Shown: positions 1 through 7,897 of the stretch, in pieces
How positions within the stretch are numbered: position 1 is the first letter of the stretch
Layout: each line of letters starts with the position of its first letter
NCBI RefSeq assembly: GCF_010211755.1
Contig: NZ_PDWR01000024.1
Coordinates: 10,001 to 58,840 of the forward strand
Reading direction: 5' to 3'
From: Pseudoxanthomonas sangjuensis
GTDB taxonomy: Bacteria; Pseudomonadota; Gammaproteobacteria; Xanthomonadales; Xanthomonadaceae
DNA: 48,840 bases
Made by a program: the position numbers and the translations under genes
Notes under the pieces: model-generated
The model's input: only the letters and a program-made list of their open reading frames with translations
What the model was told of the DNA's origin: nothing
Databases searched by the model: none

Positions 1-984
1 CAGCGGCAGCAGCGTCGTATCGCCCTGCCCGGTGACGGCCGCGTGCCAGCCGGCGATCGCGGTTTCCGCGGCGCCCGCATCGTGGAAGCGCGCGGCGAGT
101 TCGCGCGCCAGGCGCAGCTTCACGTCGCGCGGGTTCAATGCGCCGGAGGCGACGTCGGCCCGCAGTTTTTTCGCCTCGTCCGCGCCGATTTCGAAGCTGA
201 GCAACTCGATCCACTTCCACATCAGTTCGTCGCCGATCTTCATCGTCTTGTTGACGATGTCGATCGCGGGCTCGGCGATGCCGATGTAGTTGCCCAGCGA
301 CTTGCTCATCTTGTTGACGCCGTCCAGGCCTTCGAGGAGCGGCATGGTCAGCACGATCTGCGGCGGCTGGCCGAAGTGCTCCTGCAGGCCGCGGCCCATC
401 AGCAGGTTGAACTTCTGGTCGGTGCCGCCGAGCTCGACGTCGGCCTCCAGCGCGACCGAGTCGTAGCCCTGCACCAGCGGATACAGGAATTCGTGGATCG
501 CGATCGACTGCTGCGCGGCATAGCGCTTGGCGAAATCGTCGCGTTCGAGCATGCGCGCGACGGTGTGCTGCGCGGCGAGCTTGATCATGTCGGCGGCGCC
601 CATCCGCCCGAACCATTCGCTGTTGAACCGCAGCTCGGTCCTGTCGCGGTCGAGCACCTTGAACACCTGGTCGGCGTAGGTCTTCGCGTTCGCCTCGACG
701 TCCTCGCGCGTCAGCGGCTTGCGGGTGACGTTCTTGCCGGTGGGGTCGCCGATCATCCCGGTGAAGTCGCCGATCAGGAAGATCACCGTGTGCCCCAGAT
801 CCTGGAACTGGCGCATCTTGTTGAGCAGGACGGTGTGGCCGATGTGCAGGTCGGGCGCGGTCGGGTCGAAGCCGGCCTTCACGCGCAGCGGGCGGCCAAG
901 CCTGAGGCGCGCCTCCAGTTCTTCGGGCTTGAGGATTTCGTCGGCACCGCGGCCGATCAGGGCGATTGCTTCTGCGAGGGACAA
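1..984 (-). CDS. tyrS: Tyrosyl-tRNA synthetase, C-terminus outside window
   Basis: Class I aminoacyl-tRNA synthetase that charges tRNA-Tyr in the cytoplasm. The reverse strand reads a DLHIGHTVL segment with the HIGH signature at residues 47-50, then [12 protein letters not shown], then the KMSKS loop at residues 225-229. The spacing fits the long bacterial TyrRS subgroup of about 400 residues. 328 residues are visible; the remaining 70 or so, expected to hold the S4 RNA-binding domain, lie beyond the left edge. There is no ATG in a suitable place. The start chosen is a TTG giving [17 protein letters not shown], which matches the usual N-terminus; no strong Shine-Dalgarno supports it. It is divergent from the M23 peptidase gene. 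Confidence 0.93.
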   Translation of the reverse strand, partial: MSLAEAIALIGRGADEILKPEELEARLRLGRPLRVKAGFDPTAPDLHIGHTVLLNKMRQFQDLGHTVIFLIGDFTGMIGDPTGKNVTRKPLTREDVEANAKTYADQVFKVLDRDRTELRFNSEWFGRMGAADMIKLAAQHTVARMLERDDFAKRYAAQQSIAIHEFLYPLVQGYDSVALEADVELGGTDQKFNLLMGRGLQEHFGQPPQIVLTMPLLEGLDGVNKMSKSLGNYIGIAEPAIDIVNKTMKIGDELMWKWIELLSFEIGADEAKKLRADVASGALNPRDVKLRLARELAARFHDAGAAETAIAGWHAAVTGQGDTTLLPL

Positions 985-1061
985 GGCGGGATTTCCGGTG
1001 ACACCGGCGGCGCCGGCGAAAATGAATAGGCGGGGATTTTACGTATTCGTGACGGGGGTCA

Positions 1062-1073
1062 GAAAAGCTTTTC
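1062..1073. repeat. 12-bp perfect palindrome in tyrS/M23 divergent region
   Basis: GAAAAGCTTTTC is a perfect dyad in the 174-bp region between the divergent tyrS and M23 peptidase genes. It is AT-rich against the GC-rich background. It could be an operator or chance; nothing else supports a role. Confidence 0.4.
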
Positions 1074-1084
1074 GATTCAATGAT

Positions 1085-1113
1085 TTGACGCGGACAACTC
1101 GTGTGTTTAATGT
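1085..1113 (+). promoter_or_regulatory. Candidate sigma70 promoter for M23 peptidase gene
   Basis: TTGACG at 1085-1090 is followed after 17 bp by TAATGT at 1108-1113 (a poorer -10), with TTTAAT overlapping it. It lies 45 bp before the ATG of the peptidase gene. This is a consensus match only. Confidence 0.4.
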
Positions 1114-1158
1114 TACGCCAATGGGGGGCGCCACGTCCCGGGCTCGGAAGTACGAGAA

Positions 1159-2613
1159 ATGCACAACCACGGCGACGGCGGCAGCCACGAACTTCGCAAC
1201 AAGCTGCGCTTCCGGCAGCGCCTGGAAATCCTCCGCGATTCGACCCTGCACCAGCAAGTGAAGCGCCACCTCGATGCGCGCCGCTGGTGCCGCCGCCAGT
1301 GGATCCACGCCAGCCTGTTCGCCAGCATCGGCACGATGGTCGCGACCATCGTGCCGGGCTTCTCCGCCGCGACGCAGGCACCGGCCGTGGCCCGGCCGCT
1401 GGCCACGCTGCCGCTGGAACTGCCCGGCCTGTCCGCCGACAAGCTGCACGGCGTCGCCGGCGATAGTTGGCAGGTGGTGCGGGTCCGGCCGGGCCAGACC
1501 CTCGGCGCGATCTTCGGCGAAATGGGCGCTCCGGCCTCGACGCTGCATCGCGTGCTGCAGGACAAGGGGGCGAAAGCCGCGCTGGCGCGACTGTACCCGG
1601 GGGCCGAGCTGGGTTTCCTGCTGGGCCACGACGGCAGCCTGCACGGGTTCCGCTACGACCGCGACCCGATGCACCGCGTCGAACTGTCGATCGATGGCGA
1701 CCGGCTGCACGAACGGGTGATCGAGCGCGAAGCCAGCACCCGCACCGTGGTGATCAGCGGCAAGGTCGGGCGCTCGCTGTTCCACTCGGCGCGTAAGCTG
1801 GGCCTGTCCGGCGGCAACATCAACACGCTGACCGACGAGATCTTCAAGTACGACATCGACTTCAACGAGGACGTCGCCGCCAGCGACCGCTTCAGCGTGG
1901 TGGTCGAGCAGACCTGGCGCGAGGGCGAACTGATCAAGTCCGGCCCGGTGCTGGCCGCCACCTTCACCACCGGCGGCAAGCTGCACAGCGGCTTCCGCTT
2001 CGAGCGCAACGGCAAGGCCGAGTACTTCACCGCCGAAGGCCGCCCGCTGAAGAAGAGCTTCATCCGCATGCCGATCCCGTACGCGCGGCTGAGCTCGGGC
2101 TTCGGCGCGCGCAAGCACCCGGTGCTGGGCCGCATCCGCATGCACAAGGGCGTGGACTACGCCGCGCGCAGCGGCACGCCGATCATGGCCGCCGGCGACG
2201 CGCGGGTGAAGTTCGTCGGCCGCCAAAACGGCTACGGCAACGTGGTCATCCTGGACCACGGCCGCGGCTACACCACGCTGTACGGGCACATGTCGCGCTT
2301 CGGCAAGATCCACGCAGGCCAGCGCATCGCCCAGGGCACGGTGATCGGCTACGTCGGCATGACCGGGCTGGCCACCGGCCCGCACCTGCACTACGAATTC
2401 CGCGTCAACGGCGTGCACCGCAACCCGCTGTCGATCACGATGCCGCCGGCCGAGCCGCTGACCGGCGCGCAACTGGCCGCGTTCCGCAGCTACACCGCCA
2501 ACGCACTGGCGCGGATCCGCACCGTGGAAAACATCATCTACGCCGACGCGGCGCCGTCCCAGCGCGGCACCGTGGCGATGGCGGAATCGCCGGCCAGGGG
2601 CAAGAAGGGCTGA
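1159..2613 (+). CDS. M23 murein DD-endopeptidase, membrane-anchored (MepM-like)
   Basis: Predicted zinc peptidase that cuts peptidoglycan cross-links in the periplasm (M23 family role; substrate inferred). Of 484 residues, about 1-48 are a basic cytoplasmic segment and about 50-70 a single membrane segment. A LysM-like/opacity-associated region with [15 protein letters not shown] follows from about residue 104. The catalytic M23 domain starts near residue 308. Zinc ligands are visible as H329 and D333 in MHKGVD and the HLH motif at residues 409-411. The start is the first ATG that leaves a normal short cytoplasmic tail. It is followed by anmK, so two cell-wall genes are neighbours, which fits wall turnover and recycling. 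Confidence 0.9.
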   Translation: MHNHGDGGSHELRNKLRFRQRLEILRDSTLHQQVKRHLDARRWCRRQWIHASLFASIGTMVATIVPGFSAATQAPAVARPLATLPLELPGLSADKLHGVAGDSWQVVRVRPGQTLGAIFGEMGAPASTLHRVLQDKGAKAALARLYPGAELGFLLGHDGSLHGFRYDRDPMHRVELSIDGDRLHERVIEREASTRTVVISGKVGRSLFHSARKLGLSGGNINTLTDEIFKYDIDFNEDVAASDRFSVVVEQTWREGELIKSGPVLAATFTTGGKLHSGFRFERNGKAEYFTAEGRPLKKSFIRMPIPYARLSSGFGARKHPVLGRIRMHKGVDYAARSGTPIMAAGDARVKFVGRQNGYGNVVILDHGRGYTTLYGHMSRFGKIHAGQRIAQGTVIGYVGMTGLATGPHLHYEFRVNGVHRNPLSITMPPAEPLTGAQLAAFRSYTANALARIRTVENIIYADAAPSQRGTVAMAESPARGKKG

Positions 2614-2637
2614 GCGACCGGCTTGCGGTTGGCGGCC

Positions 2638-2692
2638 CGCGGTTGGTGGACGGCGTCCGATCGCCGATGATGTCCGCCAACCACCAACCGCG
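2638..2692. repeat. 12-bp inverted repeat with 31-nt loop between M23 gene and anmK
   Basis: CGCGGTTGGTGG (2638-2649) pairs perfectly with CCACCAACCGCG (2681-2692). Further copies of the same words (GCGGTTGGCGG just upstream, CCGCCAACC inside the loop) make the 94-bp gap repetitive. There is no T-tract, so it is not a classical terminator. It may be an intergenic repeat element or an mRNA stem. Confidence 0.6.
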
Positions 2693-2707
2693 AACCCCCA
2701 GCCGCCC

Positions 2708-3847
2708 ATGCCGCACCCCGACCTTTACCTGGGCCTGATCTCCGGCACCAGCGCCGACGGCATCGATGCCGCGCTGGTCCGGTTTTCCGACGGCGCGTCC
2801 GAACCGCAGCTGCAACTGGTCCATGGCCGCACCTATGCGTGGGACGCGGCGCTGCGCGCGCGCCTGATCGAGCTGGGCCAGGGCGGCGACGCGGCGTCGC
2901 TGGACGAACTGGGCGAACTCGACGTGCAGGTCGCGCGAAGCTTCGCCGACGCGGCGCTGAGGCTGGTCGGCGAGGCCGGGATCGAGGCCGCCGGGGTGCG
3001 CGCGATCGGCTCGCACGGGCAGACCATCCGCCATCGCCCGGAAGCGCGTTTCCCCTTCACCTGGCAGATCGGCGACGGCAACGTGATCGCCGAGCGCAGC
3101 GGCATCGACACCGTGGCCGATTTCCGTCGCCGCGACGTCGCCGCCGGCGGACACGGCGCGCCGTTGATGCCGGCCTTCCACGCGGCGATGCTGCATTCGC
3201 CCGGCGAGGACCGCGCGGTGCTGAACCTCGGCGGCATCGGCAACCTGACCTTGCTGCCGTGCGCAGGCGACGTGCGCGGCTTCGACACCGGCCCGGCCAA
3301 CGCGCTGCTGGATGCCTGGTGCGAGCGCCACACCGGCCGCGCCTTCGATGCCGGCGGCGCCTTCGCTGCGAGCGGCAAGGTCGACGAGCAACTGCTCGCG
3401 CGCCTGCTCGACGAACCCTGGTTCGCATTGCCGCCGCCGAAGAGCACCGGGCGCGAGCAGTTCCACCTGCGCTGGCTGGAGTCGCGACTGCAGGGCAACC
3501 TTGCGCCCGTCGACGTGCAGGCCACGCTGCTGGAACTGAGCGCCGCGACCGTCGCCGACGCGTTGCGCGCGACGCAGCCGGAGACGAAGCGGGTGATGGT
3601 CTGCGGCGGCGGCGTGCACAACCGCGCGTTGATGTCCAGGCTGGCCGCATGGCTGCCGGGCGTGGTGGTCGAATCGACCGCCGCGCACGGGCTGGACCCG
3701 GATTACGTCGAAGCGATGGGCTTCGCCTGGCTGGCGCGCGAAACCCTGGCCGGACGGCCCGGCAATCTGCCGTCGGTCAGCGGCGCGAAGGGCCTGCGCG
3801 TGCTCGGTGCGGTGTATCCGGCCGCGGCTGGCGCGACGATCAGCTGA
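2708..3847 (+). CDS. anmK: Anhydro-N-acetylmuramic acid kinase
   Basis: Phosphorylates and opens 1,6-anhydro-MurNAc released by lytic transglycosylases, giving MurNAc-6-phosphate for wall recycling. The 379-residue protein has the family size and begins with the ATP-binding [18 protein letters not shown] segment. Later family signatures include [37 protein letters not shown] and [12 protein letters not shown]. It follows the M23 peptidase gene on the same strand. Its last 8 bp overlap the stop of the convergent small gene on the other strand. Confidence 0.95.
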   Translation: MPHPDLYLGLISGTSADGIDAALVRFSDGASEPQLQLVHGRTYAWDAALRARLIELGQGGDAASLDELGELDVQVARSFADAALRLVGEAGIEAAGVRAIGSHGQTIRHRPEARFPFTWQIGDGNVIAERSGIDTVADFRRRDVAAGGHGAPLMPAFHAAMLHSPGEDRAVLNLGGIGNLTLLPCAGDVRGFDTGPANALLDAWCERHTGRAFDAGGAFAASGKVDEQLLARLLDEPWFALPPPKSTGREQFHLRWLESRLQGNLAPVDVQATLLELSAATVADALRATQPETKRVMVCGGGVHNRALMSRLAAWLPGVVVESTAAHGLDPDYVEAMGFAWLARETLAGRPGNLPSVSGAKGLRVLGAVYPAAAGATIS

Positions 3848-4070
3848 AGCTGCCGACCGCGCTCACCTGTTTCAGTGCGGCGATCGCTTCCGACAGCGCG
3901 CTGGCCTCGTCGTTGTCGAAGTTGCCGTGCACTTCGTTCTCGATCACGAGCAGGCCTTGCTCGAGCAGACGGATCACGGTCTCGCGCGCGTCCCAGCGAC
4001 GCGCGACCGACAGGCGCAGGATGCGCTCGTTCAACACCGGGTCGATGTTTTTCAGGATCAGGTCGGCCAT
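3840..4070 (-). CDS. Small protein with FitA/Arc-like ribbon-helix-helix N-terminus
   Basis: A 76-residue protein. Residues 1-40 ([26 protein letters not shown], then [12 protein letters not shown]) have the strand-helix-helix layout of FitA/Arc-type DNA-binding antitoxins. The tail is acidic and helical. A GGGGGAA Shine-Dalgarno precedes the ATG. No toxin gene (PIN domain, RelE) is adjacent, so a toxin-antitoxin pair is not supported. It lies downstream of the MFS/xth pair on the same strand, 82 bp after the permease stop, and overlaps the anmK end by 8 bp. That the frame is a gene is fairly sure; the fold is an inference from pattern. Confidence 0.7.
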   Translation of the reverse strand: MADLILKNIDPVLNERILRLSVARRWDARETVIRLLEQGLLVIENEVHGNFDNDEASALSEAIAALKQVSAVGSFS

Positions 4071-4082
4071 GGCTTTCCCCCA

Positions 4083-4106
4083 CCCCGCCGCAGGGGATAG
4101 GCGGGG
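4083..4106. repeat. Short inverted repeat upstream of the small RHH-like gene
   Basis: CCCCGCC (4083-4089) and GGCGGGG (4100-4106) form a 7-bp stem with a 10-nt loop in the 82-bp gap between the permease stop and the small gene. There is no T-tract. It may attenuate read-through or be a simple mRNA stem. Confidence 0.35.
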
Positions 4107-4152
4107 CGGTTACATCATATCGGCCGGGCCGGCGACAACCGCGACCGGCTTC

Positions 4153-5472
4153 TCAGTTCGGCGAAGTCGACCGCTCGCGGATGCGCGGCCACAACCAGGC
4201 CAGCAGCAGCAGGGTCGGGACCACGGTCAGCGTGCTCATGACGAAGAATGCACTGTACGAACTGGCCTCGACGATGTAGCCGGACGCGCCGCCGACGAAC
4301 TTGCCCGGCAGGTTGGCCAGCGACACCAGCAGCGCGAACTGGGTCGCGGTGAAGTTGCGGTCGGTCAGCGAGGACGCGAACGCCACGAACACCACGCCGG
4401 CGACGCCCTGGCACAGGTTGTCGGCCAGCAGCGCCGTGTAGAACGACCAGATTTCCCCGGGGTGGTGCGCCATCAGCAGGAACGCGAGGTTGGACAGCGC
4501 CACGCCCAGCGCGGCGAACAGCAGCATCCAGCGGAAGCCGAACGCCGCCACCAGCACGCCGCCGAGGAACGCGCCGGCGATGCCCATCCAGATGCCGAAC
4601 AGCTTCGACACCGTGGCGATGTCGGCCTTGGTGAAGCCCGAATCCAGGTAGAACGGCCCGGCCATCACCCCGATCACCTGGTCGGGGAACTTGTACAGTC
4701 CGACGAACAGCAGCAGCACGACCGCGGTGACCACGCCGTTGCCGGTGAAGAAACTGGCGACGGGCTGCCAGAACGCACCGAGGAAATCGATCCGCCGCTG
4801 CACGGTCGACTCCGGCTTTTCCGGCTCCCGGCTCAGCAGCGTCGTCGCGATCGGCAGCAGCATCAGCGCCGCCATCGCCACGTAGGCCGGCAGCCAGCCG
4901 CGGTATTCGGCCAGGTACAGCGCGCCGGCGCCGCCCATGATCAGGCCGATGCGATAGCCGAACACATAGGTCGCGGCCAGCGCCGCCTGCGCCGATTCGG
5001 GCGCGATCTCGATGCGGTAGGCGTCGATCACCGAGTCCTGGGTCGCGCCGGCGAACGAGGCGACCAGCACCCACAGCACCAGCGGGCCGACCCCCTGTTC
5101 CGGCCGCGTATAGGCCAGCGCGAACAAGCCGACCAGCACCACGACCTGCGCCGCCAGCAACCACGAGCGGCGGCGCCCGAGGAAGGCGGTCAGCGGGAAG
5201 GCGTAGCGGTCCAGCAGCGGCGCCCACAGGAACTTGAGCAGGTAGAAGAAGCTGGCCAGGCTGATCAGGCCGATCTGCCCCAGCTCCAGGCCGACGTCGC
5301 GCAACCGCGTCGACAGGGTCTGCGACGCGATCAGCAGGAACGGCAGGCCGCCGCCGAAGCCGAGGATGGCCATGGTCAGCGCCGACGGCGTGGCGAAGGC
5401 GGCGCGGATGCCGCGCCAGCCCTTGTACGAAGGTTTCGCCGCCGCGCCCCCGGCGTTCGCGTCCGGATTCAT
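4153..5472 (-). CDS. AmpG-like MFS transporter
   Basis: A 439-residue inner-membrane permease with about 12 hydrophobic segments. The early sequence (GFGGGLPFLLIASQTLSTRLRD, then IGLISLASFFYLLKFLWAPLLDRY) and the motif ATQDSVIDAYRIE are typical of the AmpG/acetyl-CoA-transporter branch of the major facilitator superfamily. AmpG imports GlcNAc-anhydro-MurNAc peptides. A role in wall recycling would suit the nearby anmK, but the substrate is inferred. The ATG overlaps the stop of xth (ATGA), so the two are translationally coupled. Confidence 0.85.
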   Translation of the reverse strand: MNPDANAGGAAAKPSYKGWRGIRAAFATPSALTMAILGFGGGLPFLLIASQTLSTRLRDVGLELGQIGLISLASFFYLLKFLWAPLLDRYAFPLTAFLGRRRSWLLAAQVVVLVGLFALAYTRPEQGVGPLVLWVLVASFAGATQDSVIDAYRIEIAPESAQAALAATYVFGYRIGLIMGGAGALYLAEYRGWLPAYVAMAALMLLPIATTLLSREPEKPESTVQRRIDFLGAFWQPVASFFTGNGVVTAVVLLLFVGLYKFPDQVIGVMAGPFYLDSGFTKADIATVSKLFGIWMGIAGAFLGGVLVAAFGFRWMLLFAALGVALSNLAFLLMAHHPGEIWSFYTALLADNLCQGVAGVVFVAFASSLTDRNFTATQFALLVSLANLPGKFVGGASGYIVEASSYSAFFVMSTLTVVPTLLLLAWLWPRIRERSTSPN

Positions 5473-6272
5473 CCGCCGTACTCCACCACGAACGGGGCGT
5501 GGTCGGAGAAACGGGGGGTCGGGTGGATCGAACAGCTTTTCAGCTGCCTGCCCAGCGCCGGGGTGACGAACTGGTAGTCGATGCGCCACCCGACGTTGTT
5601 GGCGCGCGCGGCGCCGCGGTTGCTCCACCAGGTGTAGTCCTGGCCCTGCGGGTGCAGCGCGCGGTAGGCGTCGACCCAGCCGCCCGCGCGGCCGGGCGTG
5701 CCGTCGCTGCCGCCGTCGTCGCCGAGCATGCCGTTGAGCCACGCGCGCTCGGGCGGCAGGCAGCCGGAATTCTTCTGGTTGCTGGTCCAGTTCTTGATGT
5801 CGAGCCTGCTGCGCACGATGTTCCAGTCGCCGCACAGCACGTAGTCGCGGCCGCTGGCCAGCCATTCGTCGAGGATCGGCTTCAGCCAGTCCATGACCTT
5901 GAACTTGAACGCCTGGCGCTCCTCGCCGGAACTGCCGGACGGGATGTAGAACGACACCACGCTGAGCTTGCCGTAGCGCGCCTCGATGTAGCGGCCCTCG
6001 TCGTCGAACGGCGCCCACCCCAGCGACGTGCGCACCTCGTCCGGCTCGCGCTTCGAATAGATCGCCACGCCGCTGTAGCCCTTCTTGGTGATCGCGTCGC
6101 GGTAGAAGCAGTGGTGGCCGTTCGGGCGGAACGCCGGGTCGGCCAGCTGGTCCTCCTGCGCCTTGGTCTCCTGCAGGCAGACCACGTCGGCCTTCTGCGC
6201 CTGCAACCAGTCGAAGAAGCCCTTGTTGCCGGCCGAGCGGATGCCATTGGCGTTGAAGCTGATGATCTTCAT
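5469..6272 (-). CDS. xth: Exodeoxyribonuclease III (AP endonuclease)
   Basis: Cleaves DNA 5' to abasic sites and removes 3' blocking groups in base-excision repair. The 267 residues match the ExoIII family length. Motifs in order are MKIISFNANGIRSA, CLQETKAQ (metal-binding Glu), GYSGVAIYSK, GDWN, WRIDY and the C-terminal SDHAPFVVEY with the catalytic Asp-His. It is divergent from pyrE, with 111 bp between starts, and its stop overlaps the start of the MFS permease by 4 bp. Confidence 0.95.
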   Translation of the reverse strand: MKIISFNANGIRSAGNKGFFDWLQAQKADVVCLQETKAQEDQLADPAFRPNGHHCFYRDAITKKGYSGVAIYSKREPDEVRTSLGWAPFDDEGRYIEARYGKLSVVSFYIPSGSSGEERQAFKFKVMDWLKPILDEWLASGRDYVLCGDWNIVRSRLDIKNWTSNQKNSGCLPPERAWLNGMLGDDGGSDGTPGRAGGWVDAYRALHPQGQDYTWWSNRGAARANNVGWRIDYQFVTPALGRQLKSCSIHPTPRFSDHAPFVVEYGG

Positions 6273-6383
6273 GAAGCCGGGCTCGGAATCGGGAATGGAA
6301 GAGCGTAACCGATAGGCCCGCAGGACGGCGTCGGGACGAGACGATATGCTTCCATCACGACACCCCACCCTCCCCACCGCCCC

Positions 6384-7061
6384 ATGCACAAGCAACGCTT
6401 CCTGCAACTGGCCCTGCACGCCAAGGCCCTGCGCTTCGGCGAGTTCACCCTGAAGTCCGGCCGCCTCAGCCCCTATTTCTTCAACGCCGGGCGCTTCGAC
6501 AGCGGCGCACTGCTGGCCGGGCTGGCCGCCTGTTACGCCGACGCGGTGGACGCGGCCGCGGTCGCCGGCTCCATCGGGGACTTCGACCTGCTGTTCGGCC
6601 CGGCCTACAAGGGCATCCCGCTGGCCACGGCGCTGGCCTGCGAATACGCCCGCCGCGACCGCGACCTGCCGGTGGCGTTCAACCGCAAGGAGGCCAAGGA
6701 CCACGGCGAGGGCGGCACCCTGATCGGCGCGCCGCTGGACGGCCGCCGCGTACTGATCGTCGACGACGTGATCACCGCCGGCACCGCGATCCGCGAGGCG
6801 CTGGCGCTGATCCGCGACGGCGGCGGCATCCCGGCCGGGATCGTCGTCGCGCTGGACCGGCAGGAGGTGCTGAACGAGGACGACGACGGCCGGCGCTCGG
6901 CGGCACAGGCGGTGGCGGAGGAAACCGGCGTGCCCGTGATCGCCGTCGCCAATCTGCACGACCTGCTTGATTTCGCCGGCGAAAACGCCGACCTTGTCGG
7001 CCACCGCGACCAGTTGCTCGCCTACCGCGCGCGCTACGGCACGGCCGCCACGACCGACTGA
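6384..7061 (+). CDS. pyrE: Orotate phosphoribosyltransferase
   Basis: Makes orotidine-5'-phosphate from orotate and PRPP in pyrimidine synthesis. The 225-residue protein carries FGEFTLKSGRLSPYFFN near the N-terminus, the GPAYKGIPLA loop, the catalytic-loop segment FNRKEAKDHGEGG and the PRPP-binding signature VLIVDDVITAGTA. The start is the first ATG after the divergent gap with xth. TATGCT at 6345-6350 could be its -10 element, but no good -35 is visible. Confidence 0.96.
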   Translation: MHKQRFLQLALHAKALRFGEFTLKSGRLSPYFFNAGRFDSGALLAGLAACYADAVDAAAVAGSIGDFDLLFGPAYKGIPLATALACEYARRDRDLPVAFNRKEAKDHGEGGTLIGAPLDGRRVLIVDDVITAGTAIREALALIRDGGGIPAGIVVALDRQEVLNEDDDGRRSAAQAVAEETGVPVIAVANLHDLLDFAGENADLVGHRDQLLAYRARYGTAATTD

Positions 7062-7095
7062 ACCACGACGGACGACGACAGCAGGGGGCTGTTCG

Positions 7096-7794
7096 ATGCC
7101 GATGAATCCATACCGCCATGCCGCCGGTTTCGCGCTACTGGCGCTCGCCGCCGGCTTCCCGGCGCACGCGCAGAAGCAGGCGCCGCCGGCGAAGAAGCTG
7201 TACTGCTGGGACGAGAAGGGCACCCGCGTGTGCGGCGACGCCCTGCCCGCCGACGCGGTCAACCGCGCCCGCGAGGAGTTCAACGCCAGGACCGGCACGC
7301 GCACCGCGGAAGTGCAGCGCGCGCTGACCAGCGAGGAACTCGCCGCCGCGGCCGTCGATGCCGAGCGCAAGCGCGCCGACGCAGCGGCCGCGGAAACCCG
7401 CCGCCGCACCGAGCAGGCCCTGCTGACCTCGTACGCCAGCGAGGACGAGTTGCGCCGCGTGTTCACCGACCGCACCGGCATCGTCGAGAACAACATCGAG
7501 ACCGCTCGCTTCAACATCGCCAGCCTGCGCGACGGGCTGGTGACCCTGCTGCAGACCGCCGCCGAGCGCGAACTGTCCGGCAAGCCGGTACCGCCGAAAA
7601 TCGACGCCGACATCCGCACGCGCCACGCCGAACTGCAGCAGCAGCTGCGCCTGCAGACGGAATACCAGCGCCAGCGCGTCGAACTGGACGGCGAGATCGA
7701 ACATATCCTGCAGCGCTACCGGGAATTGAAGGGCATCGCCGCACCGGCGGCAGCCGCGCCGGCGCCGGAGGCGAACCCGCCCGGCCAGCAATAG
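7096..7794 (+). CDS. Exported coiled-coil protein of unknown function
   Basis: A 232-residue protein. It starts with a Sec signal peptide (MPMNPYRHAAGFALLALAAGFPAHAQ, cleavage expected after AHA). A short Cys-containing stretch (LYCWDEKGTRVCGD) resembles the N-terminal DUF4124-type segment of xanthomonad envelope proteins. The rest is long charged helix rich in Ala, Glu, Arg and Gln, likely coiled coil, ending in a Pro/Ala tail. The ATG at 7096 follows a CAGGGGG Shine-Dalgarno; MNPYRHA at 7102 is an alternative. It lies 34 bp after pyrE and may be cotranscribed. The function is unknown. Confidence 0.8.
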   Translation: MPMNPYRHAAGFALLALAAGFPAHAQKQAPPAKKLYCWDEKGTRVCGDALPADAVNRAREEFNARTGTRTAEVQRALTSEELAAAAVDAERKRADAAAAETRRRTEQALLTSYASEDELRRVFTDRTGIVENNIETARFNIASLRDGLVTLLQTAAERELSGKPVPPKIDADIRTRHAELQQQLRLQTEYQRQRVELDGEIEHILQRYRELKGIAAPAAAAPAPEANPPGQQ

Positions 7795-7842
7795 CCGCGC
7801 ATCGCCGCAACCTGCCCGGCTCGCCCGTCCCCTCGCAACGAT

Positions 7843-7868
7843 AAACCCCGGCAAAGGCCGGGGTTTTT
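7843..7868. terminator. Strong bidirectional intrinsic terminator
   Basis: AAACCCCGGC, an AAAG loop, GCCGGGGTTT and further T residues form a 10-bp stem with a T-tract. The A-run on the other side serves the opposite strand. It lies between the convergent coiled-coil gene (ends 7794) and algC (ends 7898). Confidence 0.93.
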
Positions 7869-7897
7869 CGTTGCATCCGCCGCAATGCGAGCGCGCG

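Noticed and set aside
43-1029. Long open frame on the plus strand opposite tyrS
   Set aside because: It is the antisense shadow of tyrS. Its translation is Val/Ala/Arg-rich with no domain, while the reverse strand shows HIGH and KMSKS motifs.
3840-4070. Toxin-antitoxin pair
   Set aside because: Only an antitoxin-like N-terminus is seen. Neither neighbour is a toxin: anmK on one side, a permease on the other.
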